Shown here: piece by piece, positions 1-4,554 of the stretch
Numbering within the stretch: position 1 is the stretch's first letter
Layout of the letters: every line of letters starts with the position of its first letter
From: an uncultured Microbacterium sp.
GTDB lineage: Bacteria; Actinomycetota; Actinomycetes; Actinomycetales; Microbacteriaceae
Length of the DNA stretch: 10,722 nucleotides
Assembly: GCA_947647645.1 (NCBI GenBank)
Contig: CANSLE010000057.1
Location: 1 to 10,722 of the forward strand
Direction: 5' to 3'
The notes under the pieces: model-generated
The model's input: only the letters and a program-made list of their open reading frames with translations
Told to the model about the DNA's origin: nothing
The model's database searches: none
Program-made: the position numbers and the translations under genes

Positions 1-594
1 CTTGTCCTTCTCGGGCGTCGGATCGCCCGGCGCGGGCGGCGCGGGCATGCGGCTCAGGTGCGCGCGGGGGTCGACCGACTTCCGCCGGCCCGGGCGTGCG
101 CCGGCGGGCTTCCCGCCGACGTACAGCCACCCGAGCAGCTCCTCGTCCTTACCCAGGCCATGTGCCTTCGCGACGGCCTTCGCGCGCGTGTAGCGGCCCG
201 TGCGCCAGATGACGCCCCAGCCGGCTTCGTCCAGCAGCAGGCTCAAGGTGTGTGCGACGCCGGAGGCGACGGCCTCCTGCTCCCAGCGCGGCACCTTGTC
301 GCTCTTGCGGTAGCTGGCGACGATCGCGAGCAGCAGGGGAGCGCGCAAAGGCTTCGTCGACGGCTTGTCGTCGCCCTCTGCCGTGGCGATGGCGGCGCCG
401 AGCGCCACGCGATCATCTCCCCGCAGTTCGATCACGCGCCAGGGGCGCAGCGAGGAATGGTCCGCGACCCGTCCGGACGCCGCGATGAGGGTGAGCAGCT
501 CGGCGCGGGTGGGCGCGGCATCCGTCACCTTCGACCACGACCGGCGGCCACGCACGGCCGACAGGGCCGGATAGTCGGTGACCGCTTCGATCAC
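1..594 (-). CDS. nitroreductase family protein (3' end off the window)
   Basis: Probable FMN-dependent NAD(P)H oxidoreductase of the nitroreductase fold, nearest in appearance to the small YdjA-like class; the physiological substrate is unknown. 198 codons are present and the stop lies beyond the left edge. Seen: an N-terminal RRS (about residues 17-19), where the family binds the FMN phosphate; LRPWR at 49-53; a helix around 108-127 rich in A, L and G; WRTG at 130-133, matching the late FMN-contact segment of YdjA-like proteins; and LGWLYVGGKP near 154-163. A Pro/Arg/Lys-rich tail follows. The GTG start is chosen because it overlaps the msrB stop in a GTGA junction (591-594) and the family core begins at once after it. 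No clear ribosome binding site of its own is visible, so translation is probably coupled to msrB. Sharing a transcript with msrB suggests a redox-stress role, which is inference. Confidence 0.85.
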   Translation of the reverse strand, partial: MIEAVTDYPALSAVRGRRSWSKVTDAAPTRAELLTLIAASGRVADHSSLRPWRVIELRGDDRVALGAAIATAEGDDKPSTKPLRAPLLLAIVASYRKSDKVPRWEQEAVASGVAHTLSLLLDEAGWGVIWRTGRYTRAKAVAKAHGLGKDEELLGWLYVGGKPAGARPGRRKSVDPRAHLSRMPAPPAPGDPTPEKDK

Positions 595-1007
595 GAGGCG
601 TCCGTCTCGGTGCCGGGCGTGAACGACAGCGAGAGCGAGTTCATGCAGTAGCGGTCGCCGGTGGGGGTACCGAACCCGTCGGGGAAGACGTGGCCGAGGT
701 GCGACCCGCAGTTCGCGCAGCGCACCTCGGTGCGCACCATGCCGTGGTTGCGGTCCTCGATGAGCTCAACGGCCTCCGGGCGCACGGACTCGTAGAAGCT
801 CGGCCAGCCGCAGTGCGAGTCGAACTTCGTGCCGCTTCGGAACAGTTCGGAACTGCACGCGGCGCAGGTGTAAAGTCCGGCGCGGCTCTCGTCGAGGAGC
901 TCGCCGGTCCATGCGCGTTCGGTCCCCGCCTGGCGGAGCACGGCGTACTGCTCGGGCGACAGCTCCGAACGCCACTCGTCGTCGGTCTTGGTCACGTGGT
1001 AGGTCAT
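591..1007 (-). CDS. msrB: peptide-methionine (R)-S-oxide reductase MsrB
   Basis: Reduces methionine-R-sulfoxide in oxidised proteins back to methionine, with thioredoxin-type recycling, in the cytoplasm. The 138-residue protein is a complete single-domain MsrB. Seen: two CxxC zinc pairs (Cys48/Cys51 and Cys97/Cys100); the catalytic cysteine in RYCMNS (Cys121); the HLGHVF substrate-pocket motif at 103-108; and a cysteine in SHCGWPSF (Cys66), the position of the usual resolving cysteine, so this is the two-cysteine recycling type. The ATG is supported by AAGGAG at 1014-1019, six bases upstream. It is first in a two-gene unit with the nitroreductase (GTGA overlap). A SigR/SigH-like promoter lies just upstream. 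No MsrA is fused or adjacent. Confidence 0.97.
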   Translation of the reverse strand: MTYHVTKTDDEWRSELSPEQYAVLRQAGTERAWTGELLDESRAGLYTCAACSSELFRSGTKFDSHCGWPSFYESVRPEAVELIEDRNHGMVRTEVRCANCGSHLGHVFPDGFGTPTGDRYCMNSLSLSFTPGTETDAS

Positions 1008-1013
1008 GTCTGG

Positions 1014-1019
1014 CTCCTT
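1014..1019 (-). promoter_or_regulatory. msrB ribosome binding site
   Basis: AAGGAG on the minus strand, six bases before the ATG at 1007. It fixes the msrB start. Confidence 0.8.
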
Positions 1020-1034
1020 ACTCCACCACCATTC

Positions 1035-1060
1035 AACCCGACGTCGCGACGCCGTGTTCC
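1035..1060 (-). promoter_or_regulatory. SigR/SigH-like ECF promoter for msrB (candidate)
   Basis: On the minus strand GGGAAC (GGAAC at 1060-1056) is followed after exactly 18 bases by GTT (1037-1035). This fits the GGAA(T/C)-N18/19-GTT consensus known for the actinobacterial thiol-oxidative-stress sigma factors SigR (Streptomyces) and SigH (mycobacteria, corynebacteria). The predicted transcript would start near 1028, leaving a leader of about 20 bases that contains the AAGGAG. Methionine sulfoxide reductase genes are known members of such regulons. The match is by eye and the start site is not proven. Confidence 0.55.
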
Positions 1061-1113
1061 CTCGTCCGGGCCGCGCCCGGGTGTCGCGCCGCGGCTCGTA
1101 CCGCGCAGGGGGC

Positions 1114-1119
1114 TACCGT
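1114..1119 (+). promoter_or_regulatory. -10 box (TACCGT) of a leaderless DUF3263 transcript
   Basis: TACCGT fits the actinobacterial TANNNT -10. Six bases separate it from the GTG at 1126, so transcription would start on the start codon itself. No convincing Shine-Dalgarno lies at a usable distance (GGAG at 1120-1123 is only two bases away). No clear -35 is visible. Confidence 0.55.
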
Positions 1120-1125
1120 GGAGAC

Positions 1126-1395
1126 GTGCCCCTCTCCGACCGCGACCGTGCCCTGCTCGACTTCGAGTCGCGCTGGACGGTGCACGACGCGGCCAAGGAA
1201 GAGGCCATCCGTGCAGAGCTCGCGCTCGCGCCGGCTCGCTACTACCAGCTCATCGGGCGCGTCATCGACCACCCGGATGCCGCGGCCCATGACGCCATGC
1301 TGGTGCACCGGCTGCGACGATTGCGCGCGGCACGGGAGCGCGAACGGGCGAGCCGCGCGGCCGTGCCCGCCGTTCGCACGGGAACGTCCCGGTAG
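1126..1395 (+). CDS. DUF3263 domain protein
   Basis: Small 89-residue protein of the actinobacterial DUF3263 family; function unknown. Nearly the whole length is the domain: PLSDRDRALLDFE at 2-14, AAKEEAIR at 22-29, the characteristic RYYQLI at 38-43, and a basic RLRRLRAARERER helix at 62-74. The pattern of helices and the basic end look compatible with a small nucleic-acid-binding or RNA-polymerase-associated protein, but this is inference. A GTG at 1126 is chosen because the family core begins there and a -10 lies six bases upstream; the in-frame ATG at 1006 would run through the msrB promoter region. It is followed nine bases later by the LytR_C gene. From memory, the same pair occurs in Mycobacterium tuberculosis as Rv0430-Rv0431, not far from groEL2. 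Confidence 0.85.
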   Translation: MPLSDRDRALLDFESRWTVHDAAKEEAIRAELALAPARYYQLIGRVIDHPDAAAHDAMLVHRLRRLRAARERERASRAAVPAVRTGTSR

Positions 1396-1398
1396 CAT
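1393..1398 (+). promoter_or_regulatory. -10 box (TAGCAT) of a leaderless LytR_C transcript
   Basis: TAGCAT lies six bases before the GTG at 1405. Its first three bases are the TAG stop codon of the DUF3263 gene. The same hexamer stands in front of the cold-shock gene at 2084-2089. No Shine-Dalgarno is present between it and the start, which favours a leaderless transcript. Confidence 0.55.
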
Positions 1399-1404
1399 TC
1401 TGTG

Positions 1405-1977
1405 GTGCCGAGAACGCCCACTCAGAAGGACCGCTTCGACGACCTGCCGCTCGACGGAGGGCGTGTCGGTGCGCATCGTGCCGAGAACCCCCGCCTGCGC
1501 GGCGGCCTCGTGGTGGTGTGGTCGGCCGTCGCGATCGTCGTCATCGTGGCCCTCGGCATCTTCGGCACCCTCGTCGCGACGGGCCGCGTGACCCTGTTCC
1601 CGACCCCCAACTCCGCGCCGAGCGCGATCGTGACGGCGGAACCGGTCGTCGACACGTCGTCCAAGGTGACGGTGCTCAATGCGACCACGCAATCCGGCCT
1701 CGCCGGCGCGATCGCCCAGAAGATCGTCGGCGCCGGCTGGCCCGCCGATAGCGTCACCGCTGGGGACGCCGGCTCGACCGACTTCCAGACCACGACGGTC
1801 TTCTACGACGATGCGGCTGCAGAGGGAGCGGCCCGGGGCCTGGCACAGGTCATCGGGGGAGCCGCCGTCACGAAGAGCAGCGCCTACGCGGGCCTGGCCG
1901 GTGGCGACGGCAGCAAGCTGCTGGTCGTGGTGATGGGCGCCGACCGCACGACTGCGGGGGCGACACCGGCCGGCTGA
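1405..1977 (+). CDS. membrane-anchored LytR_C-domain protein
   Basis: 190-residue single-pass membrane protein. A polar, charged N-terminus (1-33) is followed by one hydrophobic segment (about 34-58). Then comes a Pro/Ser/Ala linker (66-86) and a C-terminal LytR_C domain (about 87-178), recognised by VTVLNAT at 88-94, SGLAGAIAQKIVGAGW at 97-112, and the closing LLVVVMG strand at 172-178. Positive charge before the membrane segment predicts an outward-facing C-terminal domain. LytR_C is the accessory domain found at the end of many LytR-CpsA-Psr wall-polymer ligases; here it stands alone without the catalytic LCP domain, so a role at the cell wall is only inferred. Two tandem GTG codons (1402, 1405) are possible starts; 1405 is preferred because it lies six bases from TAGCAT. 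M. tuberculosis Rv0431 appears to be the counterpart (from memory). Confidence 0.8.
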   Translation: MPRTPTQKDRFDDLPLDGGRVGAHRAENPRLRGGLVVVWSAVAIVVIVALGIFGTLVATGRVTLFPTPNSAPSAIVTAEPVVDTSSKVTVLNATTQSGLAGAIAQKIVGAGWPADSVTAGDAGSTDFQTTTVFYDDAAAEGAARGLAQVIGGAAVTKSSAYAGLAGGDGSKLLVVVMGADRTTAGATPAG

Positions 1978-2000
1978 GCCCGTCGGCACCGCTCGACGGG
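1978..2000 (+). terminator. hairpin after the LytR_C gene, possible terminator
   Basis: CCCGTCG (1979-1985) and CGACGGG (1994-2000) form a perfect 7-bp stem with an 8-base loop, starting one base after the stop codon. No U-tract follows, so termination is plausible but not certain. Confidence 0.4.
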
Positions 2001-2004
2001 GTGC

Positions 2005-2052
2005 GTGTTTCACGCGTGTGAACACTTCGATGCGCTCGTGTCAACAGTTCAC
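2005..2052. repeat. GTGTTtCAC / GTGAACAC dyad with a further GTTCAC copy
   Basis: GTGTTTCAC (2005-2013) and GTGAACAC (2018-2025) form an inverted repeat with one unpaired T. A further inverted half-site, GTTCAC, lies at 2047-2052. The cluster lies 32-79 bases upstream of the cold-shock -10, where a regulator or the RNA-polymerase alpha subunit could bind. No known operator consensus is recognised. Confidence 0.35.
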
Positions 2053-2083
2053 GGATCGGCGAAGACGCGACTCGGGCGCTGGT

Positions 2084-2089
2084 TAGCAT
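2084..2089 (+). promoter_or_regulatory. -10 box (TAGCAT) of the cold-shock gene
   Basis: TAGCAT 33 bases before the ATG, giving a predicted leader of about 25-28 bases. No good -35 hexamer is visible 16-18 bases upstream. The leader is too short for the long structured cold-shock 5' UTR known from enterobacterial cspA. Confidence 0.45.
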
Positions 2090-2111
2090 TGCGACGTCCC
2101 ACCGCAGCATC

Positions 2112-2116
2112 AGGAG
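2112..2116 (+). promoter_or_regulatory. cold-shock gene ribosome binding site
   Basis: AGGAG six bases before the ATG at 2123. Confidence 0.75.
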
Positions 2117-2122
2117 ATTCGC

Positions 2123-2326
2123 ATGGCCCAAGGCACCGTCAAGTGGTTCAACGCCGAGAAGGGTTTCGGCTTCATCACCGTCACCGATGGGCAGGACGTG
2201 TTCGTCCACTACTCCAACATCGACATGTCGGGATTCCGCGTGCTCGAGGAGGGGCAGACCGTCGAGTTCACCGTCGGAACGGGTCAGAAAGGCCCGCAGG
2301 CCGAATCGGTCCGCGTCGTGGCCTGA
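2123..2326 (+). CDS. cspA: cold-shock domain protein (CspA family)
   Basis: 67-residue single-stranded RNA/DNA chaperone made only of the five-stranded cold-shock domain. Both RNA-binding motifs are intact: RNP1 as KGFGFI at 13-18 and RNP2 as VFVHY at 26-30, plus the conserved VKWFN at 6-10. The length is standard for actinobacterial CspA. The start is supported by AGGAG at 2112-2116. It is monocistronic: its own -10 lies at 2084 and the groL promoter follows. Whether expression is cold-induced or constitutive cannot be told from sequence; actinobacteria carry several paralogues, so the symbol is a family label. Confidence 0.93.
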   Translation: MAQGTVKWFNAEKGFGFITVTDGQDVFVHYSNIDMSGFRVLEEGQTVEFTVGTGQKGPQAESVRVVA

Positions 2327-2364
2327 CGCCCCGTCGCTCCTCCCGCCATGGCGGTCCGCCGCGG

Positions 2365-2391
2365 CTTGCACTCGTCATGCCAGAGTGCCAG
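2365..2391 (+). promoter_or_regulatory. imperfect CIRCE operator overlapping the groL promoter
   Basis: CTTGCACTC-N9-GAGTGCCAG. Each arm matches seven of nine bases of CIRCE (TTAGCACTC-N9-GAGTGCTAA), with the correct nine-base spacer. Its left arm contains the -35 and its right arm runs into the -10. Its centre is 33 bp upstream of the centre of the perfect CIRCE, about three helical turns, so two HrcA dimers could lie on the same face. Confidence 0.65.
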
Positions 2392-2394
2392 AAT
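2366..2394 (+). promoter_or_regulatory. groL promoter, TTGCAC-N17-CAGAAT
   Basis: -35 TTGCAC (2366-2371) and -10 CAGAAT (2389-2394) with 17-base spacing, close to the housekeeping-sigma consensus. The predicted start near 2400-2401 puts the perfect CIRCE at the very beginning of the transcript. Confidence 0.6.
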
Positions 2395-2397
2395 GAG

Positions 2398-2424
2398 TTA
2401 GCACTCCATCATCGCGAGTGCTAA
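2398..2424 (+). promoter_or_regulatory. perfect CIRCE operator (HrcA site) of groL
   Basis: TTAGCACTC-N9-GAGTGCTAA, an exact match to the CIRCE consensus bound by the heat-shock repressor HrcA. It lies at the predicted transcription start, 36 bases upstream of the groL ATG, so it can act as an operator and, in RNA, as a leader hairpin. Confidence 0.95.
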
Positions 2425-2442
2425 AGACTCATCCTCACGTCC

Positions 2443-2449
2443 GGGAGGG
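2443..2449 (+). promoter_or_regulatory. groL ribosome binding site
   Basis: GGGAGGG with 11 bases to the ATG at 2461, slightly longer spacing than usual. Confidence 0.65.
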
Positions 2450-2460
2450 ACGACACACTT

Positions 2461-4080
2461 ATGGCAAAGATCATCGCTTTCGACGAGGAGGCACGCCGTG
2501 GCCTCGAGCGTGGCCTGAACATCCTGGCCGACGCCGTCAAGGTGACCCTGGGCCCCCGCGGTCGCAACGTCGTGCTCGAGAAGAAGTGGGGCGCCCCCAC
2601 GATCACGAACGACGGCGTCTCGATCGCCAAGGAGATCGAGCTCGACGACCCGTACGAGAAGATCGGCGCGGAGCTCGTCAAGGAGGTCGCCAAGAAGACG
2701 GACGACGTCGCCGGTGACGGCACCACGACCGCCACCGTTCTCGCTCAGGCCCTCGTGCGCGAGGGGCTGCGTAACGTCGCCGCCGGGGCCGACCCCATCT
2801 CGCTCAAGAAGGGCATCGAGAAGGCCGTCAAGGCTCTCTCCGACGAGCTGCTCGCCTCGGCCAAGGAGGTCGAGACCAAGGAGGAGATCGCCGCCACGGC
2901 ATCCATCTCCGCCGCTGACCCCGAGATCGGTGCGCTCATCGCCGAAGCGATCGACAAGGTCGGCAAGGAAGGCGTCGTCACGGTCGAGGAGTCGAACACG
3001 TTCGGCACCGAGCTCGAGCTGACCGAGGGCATGCGCTTCGACAAGGGGTACATCAACCCCTACTTCGTCACGGACCCGGAGCGCCAGGAGGCGGTCTTCG
3101 AGGACCCGTACATCCTCATCGCGAACCAGAAGATCTCCAACATCAAGGACCTGCTGCCGATCGTCGACAAGGTGATCCAGGAGGGCAAGGAGCTCGTCAT
3201 CATCGCGGAGGACGTCGAGGGTGAAGCCCTCGCGACTCTCGTGCTGAACAAGATCCGCGGCATCTTCAAGTCGGTCGCCGTCAAGGCTCCCGGCTTCGGC
3301 GACCGCCGCAAGGCGCAGCTGCAGGACATCGCGATCCTCACCGGTGGCCAGGTCATCACGGAGGAGGTCGGTCTCAAGCTCGAGAACGCCACCACCGACC
3401 TGCTCGGCAAGGCCCGCAAGGTCATCGTCACCAAGGACGAGACCACGATCATCGAGGGCTCGGGCGACTCCGCTCAGCTCGAGGGTCGCGTGACGCAGAT
3501 CAAGCGCGAGATCGAGAACACCGACAGCGACTACGACCGCGAGAAGCTCCAGGAGCGTCTCGCCAAGCTCGCGGGTGGCGTCGCCGTCATCAAGGCGGGC
3601 GCGGCCACCGAGGTCGAGCTGAAGGAGCGCAAGCACCGCATCGAGGACGCCGTTCGCAACGCGAAGGCGGCCGTCGAGGAGGGCATCGTCCCCGGTGGTG
3701 GTGTCGCGCTCATCCAGGCCGGCAAGCGTGCATTCGCGAAGCTCGAGCTCGTCGGTGACGAGGCGACCGGTGCGAACATCGTCAAGGTCGCCATCGAGGC
3801 TCCGCTGAAGCAGATCGCCCTCAACGCCGGTCTCGAGCCGGGTGTCGTCGCGAACAAGGTGTCGGAGCTTCCCGTCGGTCAGGGCCTGAACGCGGCCACC
3901 GGCGAGTACGTCGACATGTTCGCGGCCGGCATCATCGACCCGGCCAAGGTCACCCGCTCGGCGCTGCAGAACGCCGCGTCGATCGCCGGCCTGTTCCTGA
4001 CGACCGAGGTCGTCGTTGCCGACAAGCCCGAGAAGGCCGCCGCTCCCGCCGGCGACCCGACGGGTGGCATGGACTTCTGA
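2461..4080 (+). CDS. groL: 60-kDa chaperonin GroEL
   Basis: 539-residue cytoplasmic chaperonin subunit that folds proteins in an ATP-driven double ring with GroES. Full length, beginning MAKIIAFDEEARRGLERGL. Seen: LGPRGRNVV at 30-38, the nucleotide-binding GDGTTT at 85-90, the catalytic aspartate Asp396 (aligned with E. coli Asp398) in EDAVRNAK, and GGG at 412-414. The C-terminus is GGMDF, as in actinobacterial GroEL2, not the histidine-rich tail of GroEL1, so this is the likely housekeeping copy. groES is not adjacent; in many actinobacteria groES sits elsewhere with groEL1. Regulation: two CIRCE sites at the promoter indicate HrcA repression. Transcription ends at a strong hairpin 18 bases after the stop. 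Confidence 0.98.
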   Translation: MAKIIAFDEEARRGLERGLNILADAVKVTLGPRGRNVVLEKKWGAPTITNDGVSIAKEIELDDPYEKIGAELVKEVAKKTDDVAGDGTTTATVLAQALVREGLRNVAAGADPISLKKGIEKAVKALSDELLASAKEVETKEEIAATASISAADPEIGALIAEAIDKVGKEGVVTVEESNTFGTELELTEGMRFDKGYINPYFVTDPERQEAVFEDPYILIANQKISNIKDLLPIVDKVIQEGKELVIIAEDVEGEALATLVLNKIRGIFKSVAVKAPGFGDRRKAQLQDIAILTGGQVITEEVGLKLENATTDLLGKARKVIVTKDETTIIEGSGDSAQLEGRVTQIKREIENTDSDYDREKLQERLAKLAGGVAVIKAGAATEVELKERKHRIEDAVRNAKAAVEEGIVPGGGVALIQAGKRAFAKLELVGDEATGANIVKVAIEAPLKQIALNAGLEPGVVANKVSELPVGQGLNAATGEYVDMFAAGIIDPAKVTRSALQNAASIAGLFLTTEVVVADKPEKAAAPAGDPTGGMDF

Positions 4081-4098
4081 GTCCGAACCGCGTCATCG

Positions 4099-4126
4099 GA
4101 AAGGCCCCTCTTCGGAGGGGCCTTTC
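4099..4126. terminator. bidirectional terminator between groL and the WXG100 gene
   Basis: A perfect 12-bp stem (4099-4110 with 4115-4126) closed by a C(TTCG)G tetraloop. A stem ending in AAA/TTT gives a short U-run on either strand. It sits 18 bases after the groL stop and 17 bases after the stop of the convergent WXG100 gene, so it can serve both. Confidence 0.9.
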
Positions 4127-4143
4127 TGCGTTCCCTGATGCCG

Positions 4144-4431
4144 TCAGCGGAACAGGCCCGCAGCCGCCATCTCGGTCTGGGCGTACTGTGTGCCGGCGTG
4201 ACCGAGAGCCGTGCCGATGTCGGCGAGTGCGCCCTCGAGCTCTCTCTGCGCGGCGCGCCAGCGCTCGACGAGCCCCTGGAAGGCGAGCGCCGCACTGCCG
4301 GTCCACGCCCCCTGGAGTTGTGTGAGCTGCCCGAGCATGGCGGCCGTCTCGCCCTGCAGACGGTCGGCGGTGGCCCGGATCGCTCCGGTGGCGCTGAGGA
4401 CGGCATCCGAATCGACGCTGAATGCGGTCAT
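4144..4431 (-). CDS. WXG100 family protein (EsxA/B-like)
   Basis: 95-residue, mostly helical protein of the WXG100 family, small substrates of type VII (ESX) secretion that form a helical hairpin dimer. Seen: the turn motif W43-T-G45 between two amphipathic helices, and a C-terminal Tyr83-x-x-x-Glu87 fitting the YxxxD/E secretion signal. The ATG at 4431 is chosen over one at 4464 because AAAGGAG (4439-4445) stands seven bases before it and the family core begins there. No partner WXG100 gene, EccC-type ATPase or other ESX component is in the window, so it is either an orphan substrate, a homodimer, or served by a locus elsewhere. It lies downstream of the two-component system on the same strand but appears to have its own promoter. 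Confidence 0.85.
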   Translation of the reverse strand: MTAFSVDSDAVLSATGAIRATADRLQGETAAMLGQLTQLQGAWTGSAALAFQGLVERWRAAQRELEGALADIGTALGHAGTQYAQTEMAAAGLFR

Positions 4432-4438
4432 GGGCAGA

Positions 4439-4445
4439 CTCCTTT
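4439..4445 (-). promoter_or_regulatory. WXG100 ribosome binding site
   Basis: AAAGGAG on the minus strand, seven bases before the ATG at 4431; it decides the start in favour of the shorter protein. Confidence 0.8.
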
Positions 4446-4452
4446 GTGATCG

Positions 4453-4468
4453 GTGTGGCCCCACACTA
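4453..4468 (-). promoter_or_regulatory. -10 box (TAGTGT) with overlapping dyad before the WXG100 gene
   Basis: TAGTGT on the minus strand (4468-4463) fits TANNNT and would give a leader of about 25 bases. A dyad, GTGTGG (4453-4458) and CCACAC (4461-4466), covers the predicted start site and half of the -10. It could be an operator or a short 5' hairpin. No good -35 is seen. Confidence 0.4.
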
Positions 4469-4554
4469 GGAAGCCGCTCCCGAGACCCGCGGCATCCGTG
4501 ACGTTCCGTGGACAGCCGCGAGCGTCGGCGCCGCTGGGGAGGAGGCTGTGCCGG

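Noticed and set aside
1006..1125. Upstream start (ATG at 1006) for the DUF3263 gene
   Set aside because: The extra 40 residues are Arg/His-rich, unlike the family, and overlap the msrB promoter; the domain starts at 1126.
1033..2025. 330-codon minus-strand open frame opposite DUF3263 and LytR_C
   Set aside because: Arg/His/Gly-rich shadow; the plus-strand frames contain recognised domains and promoters.
2343..2354. Perfect palindrome CCGCCATGGCGG after the cold-shock gene
   Set aside because: As a hairpin it has only a 4-bp stem and no U-run; in sequence this GC-rich it is weak evidence for a terminator or operator.
2398..3636. 412-codon open frame antisense to groL
   Set aside because: It is a high-GC shadow of an unmistakable groL; its product is repetitive Leu/Asp/Val with no recognisable domain and no ribosome binding site.
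4432..4464. Longer start (ATG at 4464) for the WXG100 gene
   Set aside because: It would place the strong AAAGGAG inside the coding region and add 11 residues not typical of the family.
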